64,000 bases of DNA from Erpobdella octoculata (taxonomy: Eukaryota > Annelida > Clitellata > Hirudinida > Erpobdellidae): positions 11,891,820 to 11,955,819 of the forward strand of contig OZ022246.1 of the NCBI GenBank assembly GCA_963978895.1, written 5' to 3'. The notes below the pieces were generated by a model. The model made no database searches. It was not told where the DNA came from and was given only the letters and a program-made list of their open reading frames with translations. Shown piece after piece: positions 10,918 to 22,759 of the stretch (positions within the stretch are counted from its first letter, which is position 1; the number at the start of each line of letters is the position of its first letter). The position numbers and the translations under genes are program-made.

Positions 10918-11189
10918 ATATATATAAAAATGAATGTTTGTATTTATGTATGTTAATGTCTTTTAGGCATTGCTACACCATTCATCCGATCGTAATGAAA
11001 TTTTCACACAACCTTGAGAGTCAAGGGGAAAGTCAAATAAAAAAAAAAATTTGAAATCCGTCACAAAATGAGCGGAGCGGAGCGGGTGAGCGAGCGGGAA
11101 CTATATATATATGTATGTGCGTATGTATGTGTGTATGTATGTATGTGTATGTGCATGTATGTGTGTCTGTGTGTGTGTTTATGTATGTA

Positions 11190-11542
11190 CTAGCGGAGAT
11201 ACCCGGCGTTGCCCGGGTTTTTTAGAGGTTTTTCTAATGTTTGTCTCTTTCTCTCCCGTTTCCTTTCCCACCTGCTTTCCCACTCCCGTTCGCTTTCCCG
11301 TTTTCGGTCGTTTTCCCGCTCCCGGTCGCTTTCCCGCTCCCGGTCGCTTTCCCGCTCCCGGTCGCTTTCCCGCTCCCGGTCGCTTTCCCGCTCCCGGTCG
11401 CTTTACCACTCCCGGTCGCTTTCCCGCTCACGTTTGCTCTCCCATTCCCGCTCACGCTTGCTTTTCCGTTCCCGCTCGCTGTCCGTTCCGGGTCGCTTTC
11501 CCGTTTCTATAATAGACAAACTAACCCACAAACATTCATATA
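11190..11542 (-). mobile_element. Reversed HelA segment
   Basis: The plus strand starts CTAG-CGGAGATACCCGGCG, has five to six copies of the CCCGCTCCCGGTCGCTTT unit and ends ACAAACATTCATATA. The same segment in the sister copy (24268-24595) has fewer minisatellite units. Confidence 0.65.
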
Positions 11543-12994
11543 TCTATATATATAAAAGAACATGTCCTGACTGACTGATAATCAACGCCGAGCTCAAACG
11601 CCTCATCCTAGGAACGTGAAATTTGGAACTTATATTACTTTTATTGCGTAAGCATCCGCTAAGAAAGGATTTTTGAAAATTTTGCTCCTGAGGGGAAGAA
11701 ACTGGAAAACAAACTTTTTTCTAAAACAATGTATATCTCGAAAACCAAAAATGAGGAAATTTTGAAATTTGGTATATGGATTCTTCTTGAAAAATAAAAA
11801 GATACGTGTTTCACCATTTTTTGAAAATTCGGTTTCCTGGACCTCAAATGTGGGTTGGAAAATTGGGTTTTTTGGTTTTTAAAGTAGCTGCTACTCAAAA
11901 ACTGTGAATGCTACAGGAGTAAAAATTAGTATTTAGTTTCTACTCCAAAAATAATGAAATACGTGTTTTAGCATTTTTTGAAAATTTGGTCTCCAGGACT
12001 TCAAATGTGGGGTGGAAAATAGGGTTATTTGTTTTTTAAAGTAATTGCTACTCAAAAACTGTAAATACCACAGATGTAAAAATTAGTATTTAGTTTCTAT
12101 TCTAAAAATAAAGATATACGTGTTTTACCATTTTTTTAAAATTTGGTTTCCAGGACCTCAAATGTGGGGTGAAAAATAAGGTTATTTGGTTTTTAATGTA
12201 ACTGCTACTCGAAAACTGTAGATGCTACAGGAGTAAAAATTAGTATTTGGTTTCTACTCCAGAAATAATGATATACGTGTTTTACCATTTTTTGAAAATT
12301 TGGTTTTCAGGACTTCAAATATGGGGTGGAAAATAGGGTTACTTGGTTTTTAAAGTAACTGCTACTCAAAAACTGTAAATGCTACAAAAGTAAAATTAGT
12401 ATTTAGTTTCTACTCTAAAAATAATGATATACGAGTTTCAACATTTTTTGAAAATTTGGTTTCCAGGACCTCAAATGTGAAGTGGAAAAAGGGTTATTTG
12501 ATTTTAAAATAACTGCTACTCAAAAACTGTAAGTGCTACAGATGTGAAAATTAGTATTTTGAGGTTTTGTGCCGGTTAAAAGTAGATGAGTTCAGTTTAT
12601 CACCGGACGGATGGGCCAAGCCGTTATTTTAGGGTCTTCATACGGCCCTGCCCAAACCTTAAATCAAGGTGGGACGGGCCAAGATTATTAACCAAGTATA
12701 TAGACATTTTAGTGTTTTTATGATGTTCAGACGGGCCGGGCTAAACCTGAAGTCAAGGTGGGACGGGCCGAAGTTTTTCATCAATTATATAGAACTTCTA
12801 TGCCTGTAAAAACGGGCCGGGTCCATAGTAGACGGGCCGTGCCTGGCCAGGAATTTCGGTTTTTGAAACGGGCTGGCCAAGTTGTCGACGGGCCGAGCCG
12901 AGACCTAAAAATTGATCCGTGCAGCACTCTACTATGTATGCACGGTTCAAATTCTCTAATTTCATGCGAGCGAAGCCGCTACGGGCACTGCTAG
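11543..12994 (+). mobile_element. HelB Helitron, full-length copy b (1452 bp)
   Basis: TCTATATATATAAAAGAACA at the 5' end and ACGGGCACTG-CTAG at the 3' end, flanked by A (11542) and T (12995). The corresponding position in the sister duplicate near 24575 is an uninterrupted TA tract leading straight into GTCTTAGCAAATCTA. Confidence 0.8.
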
Positions 12995-13643
12995 TATATA
13001 TATATATAGTCTTAGCAAATCTACTTTACGTTTTATAGGCTAACAGAAGTTATGAAAGAATGGAAAAGAAAAAATGAGCGTGAACGGGAGAGCAACCGTG
13101 ACCGGGAATGGGAGAGCAAGCATGACCGGGAACGGGAGAGCAAGCGTGAGCGGGAACGGGAAAGCGACCGGGAACGGGAAAGCGACCGGGAACGGGAAAG
13201 CGACCGGGAACGGGAAAGCGACCGGGAACGGGAAAGCGACAGGGAACGGGAAAGCGACCGGGAACGGAAAAGCCACCGGGAACGGGAAAGCGACCGGGAA
13301 CGGGAAAGCGACCGGGAACGCGGAAAGCGACCGGGAACGCGGAAAGCGACTGGAATCGGGAGAGCAAGCTTGGAAGGAAACGCGAGCAAGAGAGAAAATC
13401 GATAACAAAACTTCTGAGCGGGAAAGCGACCGGGAGCTGGAAAACGACCGAGAGCGGAAAAGCGACCGGGAACGCGACGAAAACGGGAAAGTGGAGAAGG
13501 AAACGGGAGCGAGAGGGACAAACATTAGAAAAACCTCTAAAAACCCCGGGCAACGCCGGGTAACCCCGCTAGTTTATTAAATAAATTTTGGCAATTGCGT
13601 TTCTTAGAAATAAACATAGATTTTACATTTTTATAAAACTTTA

Positions 13644-13919
13644 TCTATATATATAAAAGAACTGACTGATTGATAATCAACGCCGAGCTCAAACGCCTCA
13701 TCCTAGGATCGTGAAATTTGGAACTTATATTACTTTTATAGCGTAAACATCCGCTAAGAAAGGATTTTTAAAAATTTTGCTCCTGAGGGGAAAAAACTGG
13801 AAAACAATGTATATCTCGAAAACCAAAAATGAGGAGATTTTGAAATTTGGTATATAGATTCTTTTTGAAAGATAAAAAGATACGTGTTTCACAATCTTTT
13901 GAAAATTCGGTTTCCGGAC
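13644..13919 (+). mobile_element. HelB copy c, left part (split by MULE)
   Basis: Starts TCTATATATATAAAAGAACT after A (13643). It is collinear with other HelB copies until ...TTCGGTTTCCGGAC at 13919, where MULE sequence begins. It resumes at 22760 with TTCCCGGACCTCAAATGTGG. Confidence 0.8.
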
Positions 13920-14139
13920 GCGAATATACAAACAGCCTCGGAAACTTCCACTTGCATATTAATTAGTGTGCTATATATAGACTGAGTGAAAGTTTCACCT
14001 AATTTAAGTCGTGAACGCTTCCACGTGCATACTAATTAGAGTGTGCTATATATTGGACTGAGCTTCCCGAAACCCGCCAAAATTTTTTGTTTGAGTGGGT
14101 TCGGTTTTGTTTTTCATTGCTTCGCCTTCGATTAAAAAA

Positions 14140-17100
14140 ATGAATAGTATTAATAACAACGTGCGAAATCGTCTTCGATTGAAGCTGTTAAAAGTTAAAG
14201 AAAAAGCCGTTGGTTTGTGTTTCGGTTATTATAATTGTTATTATATCTGTTCCAATGCTGATAAGTTTCTTGCGTCAAATACTCTCAACAATTAATTTTA
14301 TAATACACAATATTGCACAGCCATGTCAGCCAGAAGTTGATCCTAACTTTGAAGTGTCAGCTGCTACTCTTTCCCCAGAACCACTTTCAAAAGTAAGTAT
14401 CAACAATAACAACAAGCCTATGACTCCTATTGATATAATTTGTCATTAAGCTCAACTAAAAATGTTGATACCAGTGATAAACAATATTACAGGCACATCA
14501 GTCAGAAGCAGCTGGTGGTACAAGTGAGCAACTGCAAGCTCAGATCAAACAAGTGGACTTCCCAGAACCACTTTCAAAGGTAAGTAGTAACAAAATTAAT
14601 AGAAATAATTGAAATAATTTGTCTTCAAGCTCAACTAACAATGTTGATACCAATGATAAACAATATTACAGGCACATCAGTCAGAAGCAGCTGATGGTAC
14701 AAGTGAGCAACTGCAAGCTCAGATCAAACAAGTGGACTTCCCAGAACCACTTTCAAAGGTAAGTAGCAACAATAGGGCCTAGAAAACTGGTATGGCTGGC
14801 AAAATTAACAGCCATGTTATAGTTAAATGCACAACATAACTATCTCTACCATTTTCCCTCTTTGTCTTTCTTTCTTGACCTTAGGCCAGGGTAAATAGCA
14901 AGAGACAATAGATGTGCAAGTTTTTTATCTTATAAAAAATGGTAAAGTGCTGTATATTTATTCTTGCTCATCGATATTGAAATTAATCATAACTTGAAAC
15001 AATAGAACTTGAATGTTAAGTTTTTATCGATTCAGGTCCTTCCAACCGAAGCTCAGTTCCAATATAAAGTCATTTCATTTAACAGTCATGAAGAGTTGTC
15101 ATTTGAATCCACATTCCATGTCAACTTGAAAGATGAAAATGAATTTGATACCTGGTTGACTGAATTTCATAAAAAGAGCAGAGTGCAGTTTAATATTCGA
15201 AACAGCCAAAAGTGTTCTGGAAAAAAGCTTCTGTTGAACCGAACAATGCATTGTATACATAATGTTAGAAATGGTAAGTTAGGGGTTCGTAGACACACCA
15301 GGTGTAATACCAGCTTGAGAGTCAAGATACGACCTCCTCAGAAACGACCACGAACAATTGTTTATGACTCACAATATCCCTGTGAAATAACTCTCCTGTG
15401 GGCCCACAATCATCCTCTTTTTGCTGCTGATGTCTTAAGGCATCAAAGGGTCCTACTGGAAGTGGATTCAAAACTCGAGAGTTTGTTTCATGATGGTCAT
15501 AGCCCCAACACTGCGTTAGAATATATAAAAATGGAAATTGAAGACAATCTGGCTGATGAAGATCAACTCGAAGTAAAGCTGGCAGATCGATCCATCTGTC
15601 CAGACTACCGTCACTGTCATTATGTTTTCACAAAACTGTTTAAAAAAGAATATGGAGAACATGGAAATAATGACAGACTTAATGAATTTGTTGAAAAGAT
15701 AAATGATGAGTTTGGTGAAGTATGCGTGGCATCAGAGGATTGTCAGAGTTCTAAAGTTCTTGCAATATGTACACCATTTATGAAAAGAGTTCATAAATAT
15801 ATTAAAGAATCTGGAGAACTCATGTTTGTTGATTCGTCTGGTGGCATGGACCGTGATGGCTTTCGAATCTTTCTTCTGATGACGCACAGCAAAGCTGGAG
15901 GTACCTTTAGATTCATCCTAGTTTTTTTTTTATAAAAAACACAAGTAGTATGTTATAGATGAATATTAAGCTACTGTTGCATGACAATGATTTGCTTGTT
16001 TTTGCTTTTAGCATTGCCTCTGGCTGTAGGGATTACACCTTCTGAGAGTAAAGAAATTTTGACTAGTTTGTTCACACTAATGAAGAAAGTCTTGCCAGAA
16101 GACAGTTTTTATAATCGTGGTAAAAGTGTTGGGCCAGAGTTTGTTATGACAGACGATAGCACCTCTGAACAAGCAGCACTTATGAATGCTTGGCCACAGT
16201 AAGTGTTATATCACTTTGTTTAATTTGTTTAATAAATCATTTCTAACAGAAATTAATTATGGGGAGTAAGATTTGGTAGGTTTTTTCTGCTTTATTGTAT
16301 TAATAAAGGTAAGAAAAACATATAGTAAAATCATTTCAATTTCCAGGTGTGAGCAGTATCTTTGTCAGTTTCACATTTTGCAAGCAGTTTGGCGATGGCT
16401 GTTGCTCAGCTCTCACAAAATTGAACGTTCAGATCGACCAATTCTTTTTGCATGGACAAAAAAATTAATGTTTGCAGGAACAGAGGCTGAACTACTTATA
16501 AAGTAAAGAAAACAATTATCCAGTTTAATTATTAGTTTTAAACAGCCTTGACAGTACAAACAATATTACCATATAGATATTGTTGAAATGCAATATATAC
16601 ATACATACATACATACATACATACATACATACATACAAACGTTGAAAGCGACCAGGAGCGGGGAAAGAAGCGGGAGCGAGAGAGACAAGCATTAGAAAAA
16701 CCTTTAAAAACCCCGGGCAACGCTGGGTACCCCACTAGTATAATTATATTTATTTATCAGTCACTGCTCTGAAGTTTTTAAAATTTATCATAGTGCAAAA
16801 CTTTAATATTATGGTTATTATAACAATTTAAATAAATTAATCACAATTTTTTGTCAATTGTTAGGTTTGAACAGCTGCGAGTTGATCAACTTGTCAACAA
16901 ATATTCGAACTTCCTTGAGTATGTGATAAATCTATGGGAAAGGAGAATGAGATGGTGTTCGTCATTCAGAAGTGGAAAAAAACTGAGAGGAAACAACACA
17001 AACAATTATGTTGAAGCGTCCATGCGCATTCTTAAGGACCAGGTTAATTTCTTGCATTTAATGTGCTCAAGTTTTTGACTGTAGATGTAACTATAATATA

Positions 17101-18273
17101 TTTGTTAAGAAATGCTTATTAGTTTATTTTCTGTTAATTTTTTTATTCATGCCGCATAATTTCTATGCTTTTAAAGCTAATGTTTATGTTGTTATTTCAA
17201 TTTACTGGTTCAGTTTCAGTAAGCATAATTTTTTTTATATTATTTGCATCTAGTCGTTATAGTTAACCAAAAACAGCAAAAAAATTATTGTCATTTTTTA
17301 TAAAAGTATCTTTTTTTAGATATTCCATCGAACTAGAGCATTCAATCTGGTTCAAATGCTTCAGTTTGTAAGCAAGAAGTTTTCATCTTATTACGAAAGA
17401 AGGCTTCTTGATTTTTCTTCAAATCGTCTCCAGAGACCACCTGCAAGGTTCCCAAAATATGAAGGCCAACTTATTACCCAAACCTCAAAAGATTTTTTTG
17501 AGGTTTCATCGTCTCAACCACATAAAAATGAAAGCTATGTGGTTAATCTAGCAACATTCATCTGCACATGTTTTGCTGGCTGTACAGGCAAAATGTGCAA
17601 GCACATCTACTATGTCTTGTCCATGCAACCACATGCTGGTCACAATTACCATGCTAGTGATCTTAGGGAATTAATGTTTGTGGTTGCCTGTGGACATCGA
17701 CCTGTTGATGGATGGCTAGATAGCTTGCATCGTGGAGCCCCTGATACATTCTCTAATTGTGAAAACTCAATCCCAGATCATGAGAACTCAATCCCAGATC
17801 ATGAGAACTCAAACCTTGAATCTGCAGGCCTTCAAATTCCAGACGAGCAATATGAAAGTGCTGTAAAAGAATTCTACAGGATGTGTGAGGAACGCATTTT
17901 CAGTCATGGAAAAAGAAACAAAGAGCAATTTTTTCCAGCTGTTTGCTCTGCCATAAAAACTTTAAAAACAGTGGCAACTGCGAATGCTGCTGCGAGTGTA
18001 CTGCACACACTGGGAAAATATTGTGGAGGTGGCAACGCCTCAGCGAAACGCAGTACAATTTCTATTCAATCAACTGCCTTGGCTCGCCGAAGAAAAGTGT
18101 TGCGAGGAAGTGCTCCAGGGGAACCAGGCCGTCCCAGAAAATTGGCAATTCTTCGCGATAATCTTCACGATTACAGCATGCCAAGGAGACGCCTGCTTGC
18201 ACCTGCTCGTCATAACTTGTCTGAATGTGTAAATAGAAATATTGGACTTGGAAAAACTCATTTTAAAAAGTGA
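14140..18273 (+). CDS. MULE transposase with SWIM zinc finger, eight or more exons
   Basis: Exons I can join by GT-AG sites with matching phases: 14321-14392, 14493-14579, 14672-14758, 15036-15900, 16012-16198, 16347-16502, 16865-17042 and 17320-18273. Together they give 861 residues without an internal stop; a further 5' exon with ATG at 14140 is likely, but its donor is uncertain. The MULE DDE core is complete: Asp at 15831 (context MFVDSSGG), Asp at 16152 (FVMTDDST), the CxxH block CQFH near 16363 and Glu at 17013 (NNYVEAS). It is followed by a SWIM finger (CTC...CKH, 17563-17604). Such enzymes act in the nucleus, cutting at the element's TIRs. The last exon holds a 21 bp in-frame repeat (ENSIPDH). 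A HelA fragment lies in the intron between 16502 and 16865. Confidence 0.85.
14493..14758 (+). repeat. Tandemly duplicated symmetric exon in the MULE gene
   Basis: Exons 14493-14579 and 14672-14758 are both 87 bp (29 codons), phase 0 at both ends, and differ by a single visible codon (Gly versus Asp). The introns before them are also near-identical. The preceding 72 bp exon (14321-14392) is a diverged relative: all three end in PEPLSK followed by GTAAGT. The duplication unit therefore spanned exon plus intron, and any number of copies keeps the frame. Confidence 0.85.
16595..16738 (+). mobile_element. Short HelA fragment within a transposase intron
   Basis: A short CATA array followed by AAGCGACCAGGAGCGGGG and the terminal hairpin ending ...CCCCA-CTAG (16735-16738) and T. 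It lies between exons ending 16502 and starting 16865, so it is expected to be spliced out. Confidence 0.7.
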
Positions 18274-18441
18274 TGCAGCATTTTGTTTTTCTTTTAGTGT
18301 TCTTTATTGTTTTTTGTGCAAACAAAATATTGTTCTATTAGTGTTCTATTATTGGTTTTATTTGCGTGTTTGTTCTTTACTGGTTTCAAAAAAAATTCTA
18401 AATTCCATAGTCATTTGAAAGTTACGTATGTTTTTCATGAT

Positions 18442-18512
<71 letters not shown>

Positions 18513-19306
18513 AATATTGCATAAGTTGTTCTATTAGTGTAATAACTTTCTTTGGTTCTTTACTGTTTTTTGTGCAATTTTTTTATTGAGTTCTCATTTT
18601 TATAGTCATTTAAAAGTTTGTCATATTTGTCATGCTTACATATCAAGTATTTAGGAGAGTGGTGTATATATATATATATCAAGTATTGCATAAGTTCTAT
18701 TAGTGTAATAACTTCGTTTTGAATCTTTACTGTTTTTTGTGCAATGTTTTTTATTGGGTTCTCATTTTTATAGTCATTTAAAAGTTTCTCATATTTGTCA
18801 TGTTTACATATCAAGTATTTAGGAGAGTGGTATAAGTTGTTTTATAAATGTTATATTGTTTCTATCTTCATTTTGAAAATTATGACAAGGAAATATAAAG
18901 CAGTGCTTCATTGTCTATGTCTTCAGAATTTCTTTGAAATTAGGAACATTTCTAAATCGATTCATTTCAAAGTAAAACTTTAAATAACTATTACTGTGTT
19001 GAACAGGTTATAGATGTGTTTAGCTTAAAACAAGAATATAGCATAACAAGATTTCAAGTGGTTTAGATAGAATAGCTACAGAATGAAATTTAACATAACA
19101 TGGTTTAAAGTAGTTCAGTGTGACAACCACTACAAAATAAAGTTGAAATCCAATCTTTCAAAGCATTATTTTGAAGCTGTTGATGGATTTAAAAAAACTA
19201 CTTAACTAAGCAAGGTTCAAGCGTTTACTAGTGGTACTGGATTGATTATGGTCAAACCTCATCTAGAATACTGTGTATATCATTGATAGTATATATCAAT
19301 GGTGTA
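18274..19306. other. MULE 3' non-coding region with ~170-bp tandem repeats
   Basis: No gene. From about 18307 to 18835 three diverged copies of a ~150-210 bp unit follow each other, with shared pieces TTTACTGTTTTTTGTGCAAT and TTTTTATAGTCATTTAAAAG. A (TA)n tract lies in the first copy (18446-18510). This may serve as the 3' UTR of the transposase gene. Confidence 0.55.
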
Positions 19307-22266
19307 TAGGCAGTCGCACAGTTAAAAATCGCATGAAGACGTACGCAACTGAGTTGAGCCGAATTTTCTGCGCGCGGCTTTTTCGGTCCCGGCGTCGAGC
19401 GGTGTTACAGTTTTGTTTATATCTCGATAATTTGGGCGTCTATAGAGTCTTTGGTTACATCAGGAGACGCGTAAAAAGTGCGGGAATTTAACGAGACTAA
19501 TCAATATACTTGGCCACGCCCCTTCACCTTGACATTGGATCTGGAAGTTTGGTCCGCTTTTTTTTTTCTCTTATAATCACTTATAACTTTCTTCTTTGAC
19601 CTTGCCGTATTTTAGTTTTTTTTTGCCGGGCTAGAATCTTCATTAATCTATATCACTGGAAATTTTCATTGCTTAAAAATGCCCCGACCGCCGTAACTAT
19701 GGCCCTTCATTTTGCAACTCGAACTGCAAAATCACGCGTTTGTCGGCCATTGTCGCCGCCATCTCAGTCATCGCATTACTGATCAAGTATTGCGCTGTTT
19801 CGTAGACATATAATACAATATATAAATGATAAATTCATATTATAATTATTATGGATTGATTGATTAATATGAATAAACGTTCTTAGATGCAATAGCATCA
19901 ATATGGAATAATGTGCTATCTAACTTTGACACATAATATTGTAAGGTAGAAATCCAATATAATACAATACATCATTAAGCTGACAATCAGAATTGAGAGG
20001 GAGCCACTTTTGTAACTTCATGTAACATTTTAGTTATCTTAGAAAAAACTAATAAAGTCATCTATAAAATACCTTGTCTTGTGTTTTTTTTGCATTGGTT
20101 GATTTTGATTTGGCATTGTCCGCTGAAAATGTACTATATAGTATTCTAGCCTGGCTGGTTTCTTTTACGTGAAATGAAAAAATTTCTTGTAGAATGTGGA
20201 ACTATGTTGGTGCCAGTTGACAGAAAGAGAACATTTTGAAACTTAAGTCTACGAGGGACTTTGTTTTGCAAACACAAAAGTCCAACAACCAAGAAGGCCA
20301 CCCCATCTCTGACCCTAACCAGCAAATCTAAAGTATTACTGTAGTGTAGTAAAGTTAGCTGGTCAAGTACCGGTTAAAATTTACGTTATGCATTGATAAC
20401 ATGACATTCTCTCAGCATAACTTTACACAACTGATGTCACGCGTTAAAGAGTTAACAAATGCGCATGATCTAAGTTGCGATACACCGAGAAAATGCAGCC
20501 TGCAACGCCTGCAACAATATCTTTTTGTCTTGTCTGACCAACAAATGAATAATTGATCTGCTTAACATGTAACTAAACTCTATTGTAACAGTCATGTCAA
20601 TAATTTGAATGATGTTGATGACATGACCAAGGCCGTCAGACCTTGTCAAACAATGTTTTTTTAGAATATATGCGTCGCCTTTTAACTCTACAAAGAAATG
20701 CTATACTTTAAGCAATAATACCAAACTTGAAACAAATTGCTTTATGACTTACTTATGTGGAACATACGTTCTTAGCAGTGTAGTAAATTCACTTCAACTT
20801 TAACTCTGATGCATTCATTTTTTCAGTATAACTTGACAAAACTGATGTCACGCGTTAAAGAGTTAACACATGCGCATGATCTAAGTTGCGATACACCGAG
20901 AAAATGCAGCCTGCAACAATATCTTTTTGTCTTCTCTGACCAACAAATGAATAATTGATCTACCTAACATGTAACTAAACTCAATTGTAACAGTCATGTC
21001 GATGATTTGAAGTACATTGACGACATTACCAGGCCGTCATACCTTGTCAAACAAAGTCTGATAGAATAGATGCGTGGCCTTTTAATTCTACACAGAAATG
21101 TCTTATAAAAATCGTTATGGATATTTATTGTTTAAGTTAGTATACAGTACATAGCATTATTGTATACTTATGAAAAATTGTAGAACATAAGTTTGTGGCA
21201 GTGTAATTAATTCACTTCAACTTTAATATTTTATTTTTTGCTGTATAGTACTTGAACCAATATTAGAAAATATCAATTTACGTGTTAGATTTACTTTGAT
21301 TCTCGTGGATTCATTCTTTCAGCATAACTTTACACAACAGATGTCCAGTGTTAATGGAAAAAGAGTTAACAAATGCCCAGCGCACGATGTAGTCGCGGAC
21401 ACAGTGAATATGCAGTCTGGAGCAATATCAATTTTGTCTTGTCTGACCAACCAATGTTTAACTGATTAACCTACCATGTAACTGAATTCAATTGTAACAG
21501 TCATGTCAATAATTCGAATAAGACATTACCAGGCCATCAGATCTTGTCAAGCAACGTATGATAGGATAGATGTGTCGCTATTTCACTCTTCCAAACAATG
21601 TTTTATAAAAACTTTGTACACATATTAATTATTTATTTGGTAATCTTTCACGTAAACGACTTGCTGTGGGAAAGATTAATACATTCTTGGCTATAATTAG
21701 CTATAAACACGATGAAAAGTGATAATTAGGGTTAGGGTTAGGGTTAGGGTTAGGGCTAGGGTTGTAACAAAATAGGACTATTTTATTGGAGAATTCGGCC
21801 CGGGCCGTTTATGTGAAAGATAATCATTTATTTTAGTTTACATCACCATTGTATGCTTTATTTTTAACAATAAACGTGAATTTAAACAATTTTAGGTAAA
21901 CAACTTTCTTCTAATAGATTATTTTAAAATTGTTTTTATAGATTATTATTCATTTTAAAAATGAATTATTTTTATATATGGTTTAATTAGTGTGACTTTA
22001 GTGGTTTAAGTGAAAAATGAATAAAATCGTTGAAATCAATGAGTCAAACGAACAACGCATACGACGTCTACGCTCTCATCAGTTTTTTTGCGTTTAGCGT
22101 GGTGGATCTCATGGCGTTGTTTGCTGTCTTAAAATCGATATATCTCGGTTAATATAAATCGTAAATTGAAATTTTTGGTATTTTATGATTACAATTGTAT
22201 TCTTTTTTTCAAAAAACTAATTTTTATTAAAAAAAAATTATTTTGAAATTTCTGTGCGACTGCCTA
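19307..22266. mobile_element. hAT-B: TIR element nested in the MULE
   Basis: Ends TAGGCAGTCGCACAG (19307) and CTGTGCGACTGCCTA (22266) are perfect 15 bp inverted repeats. They resemble the ends of hAT-A (TAGGTAGTCGCATAAA), which make 8 bp duplications. The flanks share GTGTATA, but no clean 8 bp duplication is visible. There is no transposase. Inside are three diverged direct repeats starting near 20405, 20816 and 21311 (shared GTTAACAAATGC, AAAATGCAGCCTG-like and ATGTAACTAAACTC blocks) and the TTAGGG-bearing MITE. Confidence 0.6.
21643..21821 (+). mobile_element. MITE-T copy 1 carrying a (TTAGGG)n tract
   Basis: The 179 bp unit has inverted ends ATCTTTCACGTAAACG and CGTTTATGTGAAAGAT. In the middle are four TTAGGG units plus TTAGGGC/TAGGG variants (about 21727-21762), followed by GTTGTAACAAAATAG. 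A second copy in the opposite orientation (59304-61269) has the same ends and a shorter telomere-like tract, so the TTAGGG motif belongs to the element. Confidence 0.7.
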
Positions 22267-22759
22267 GTGTATATAGACTAGAGTCCATACCCAAAAAAAT
22301 AATTTTAAGAAAAAGTTTATGGATATAATTATCTTCAAAAGTTGAAAGTGACCCTTAAGCAGAGATTTTTCAGTAGCTTGGCTGTCAGCTTAGTGGCTTA
22401 AACAGTAACAGTAAACCATTAGATGATTAGATTAGAGTAGAATAGTAGAAGTTCAAGATAACTCATTTCTTAGCCATACTTTGGCTTCTTTGTTGGGGAC
22501 CCTCGAACATAGTTTTGAGTCGTCTGCAAAATTTGAAAACCCAAGTTTTAGTGAACTTTAACTTTAATGACAAGTGTTTCGGAGAAAAAATGTAGTGCAG
22601 AGCAGTTGAGCGCAGTGTAAACATTTCAAAAATACACTAAGCACGTGATTGGCATTTCCATTGACGACTAGTGCAGAATTAACATAGCCAGTGCTGTTCT
22701 ATATATAGCACACTAATTAATATGCAAGTGGAAGTTTCCGAGGCTGTTTGTATATTCGC

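Larger units (their letters stand above)
13920..22759 (+). mobile_element. Complete MULE (Mutator-like) transposon, 8.84 kb
   Basis: Terminal inverted repeats of 61 bp match perfectly (13920-13980 versus 22699-22759; each begins GCGAATATACAAACAGCC reading inward). The flanks carry a 9 bp duplication, TTTCCGGAC at 13911-13919 and TTCCCGGAC at 22760-22768, with one difference; 9-11 bp is the usual size for MULEs. The host sequence is a HelB Helitron, whose other copies show the empty site. The subterminal block CTTCCAC-TGCATA-TAATTAG is directly repeated at about 13945 and 14018. The cargo is one transposase gene (14140/14321-18273). The 3' half is non-coding and holds another element (19307-22266). 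Perfect TIRs and an open gene suggest recent activity. Confidence 0.85.

Noticed and set aside
13033..13580. Arg-Glu-Ser-Asp-rich (RS-like) protein on either strand
   Set aside because: Product of the 18 bp CGGGAACGGGAAAGCGAC minisatellite, open in five or more frames and variable in unit number between the two HelA copies (also 24618-25168).
21722..21765. True telomere or chromosome-fusion site
   Set aside because: The TTAGGG tract is short, sits inside a TIR-bounded unit and recurs with the same flanks at 61150.
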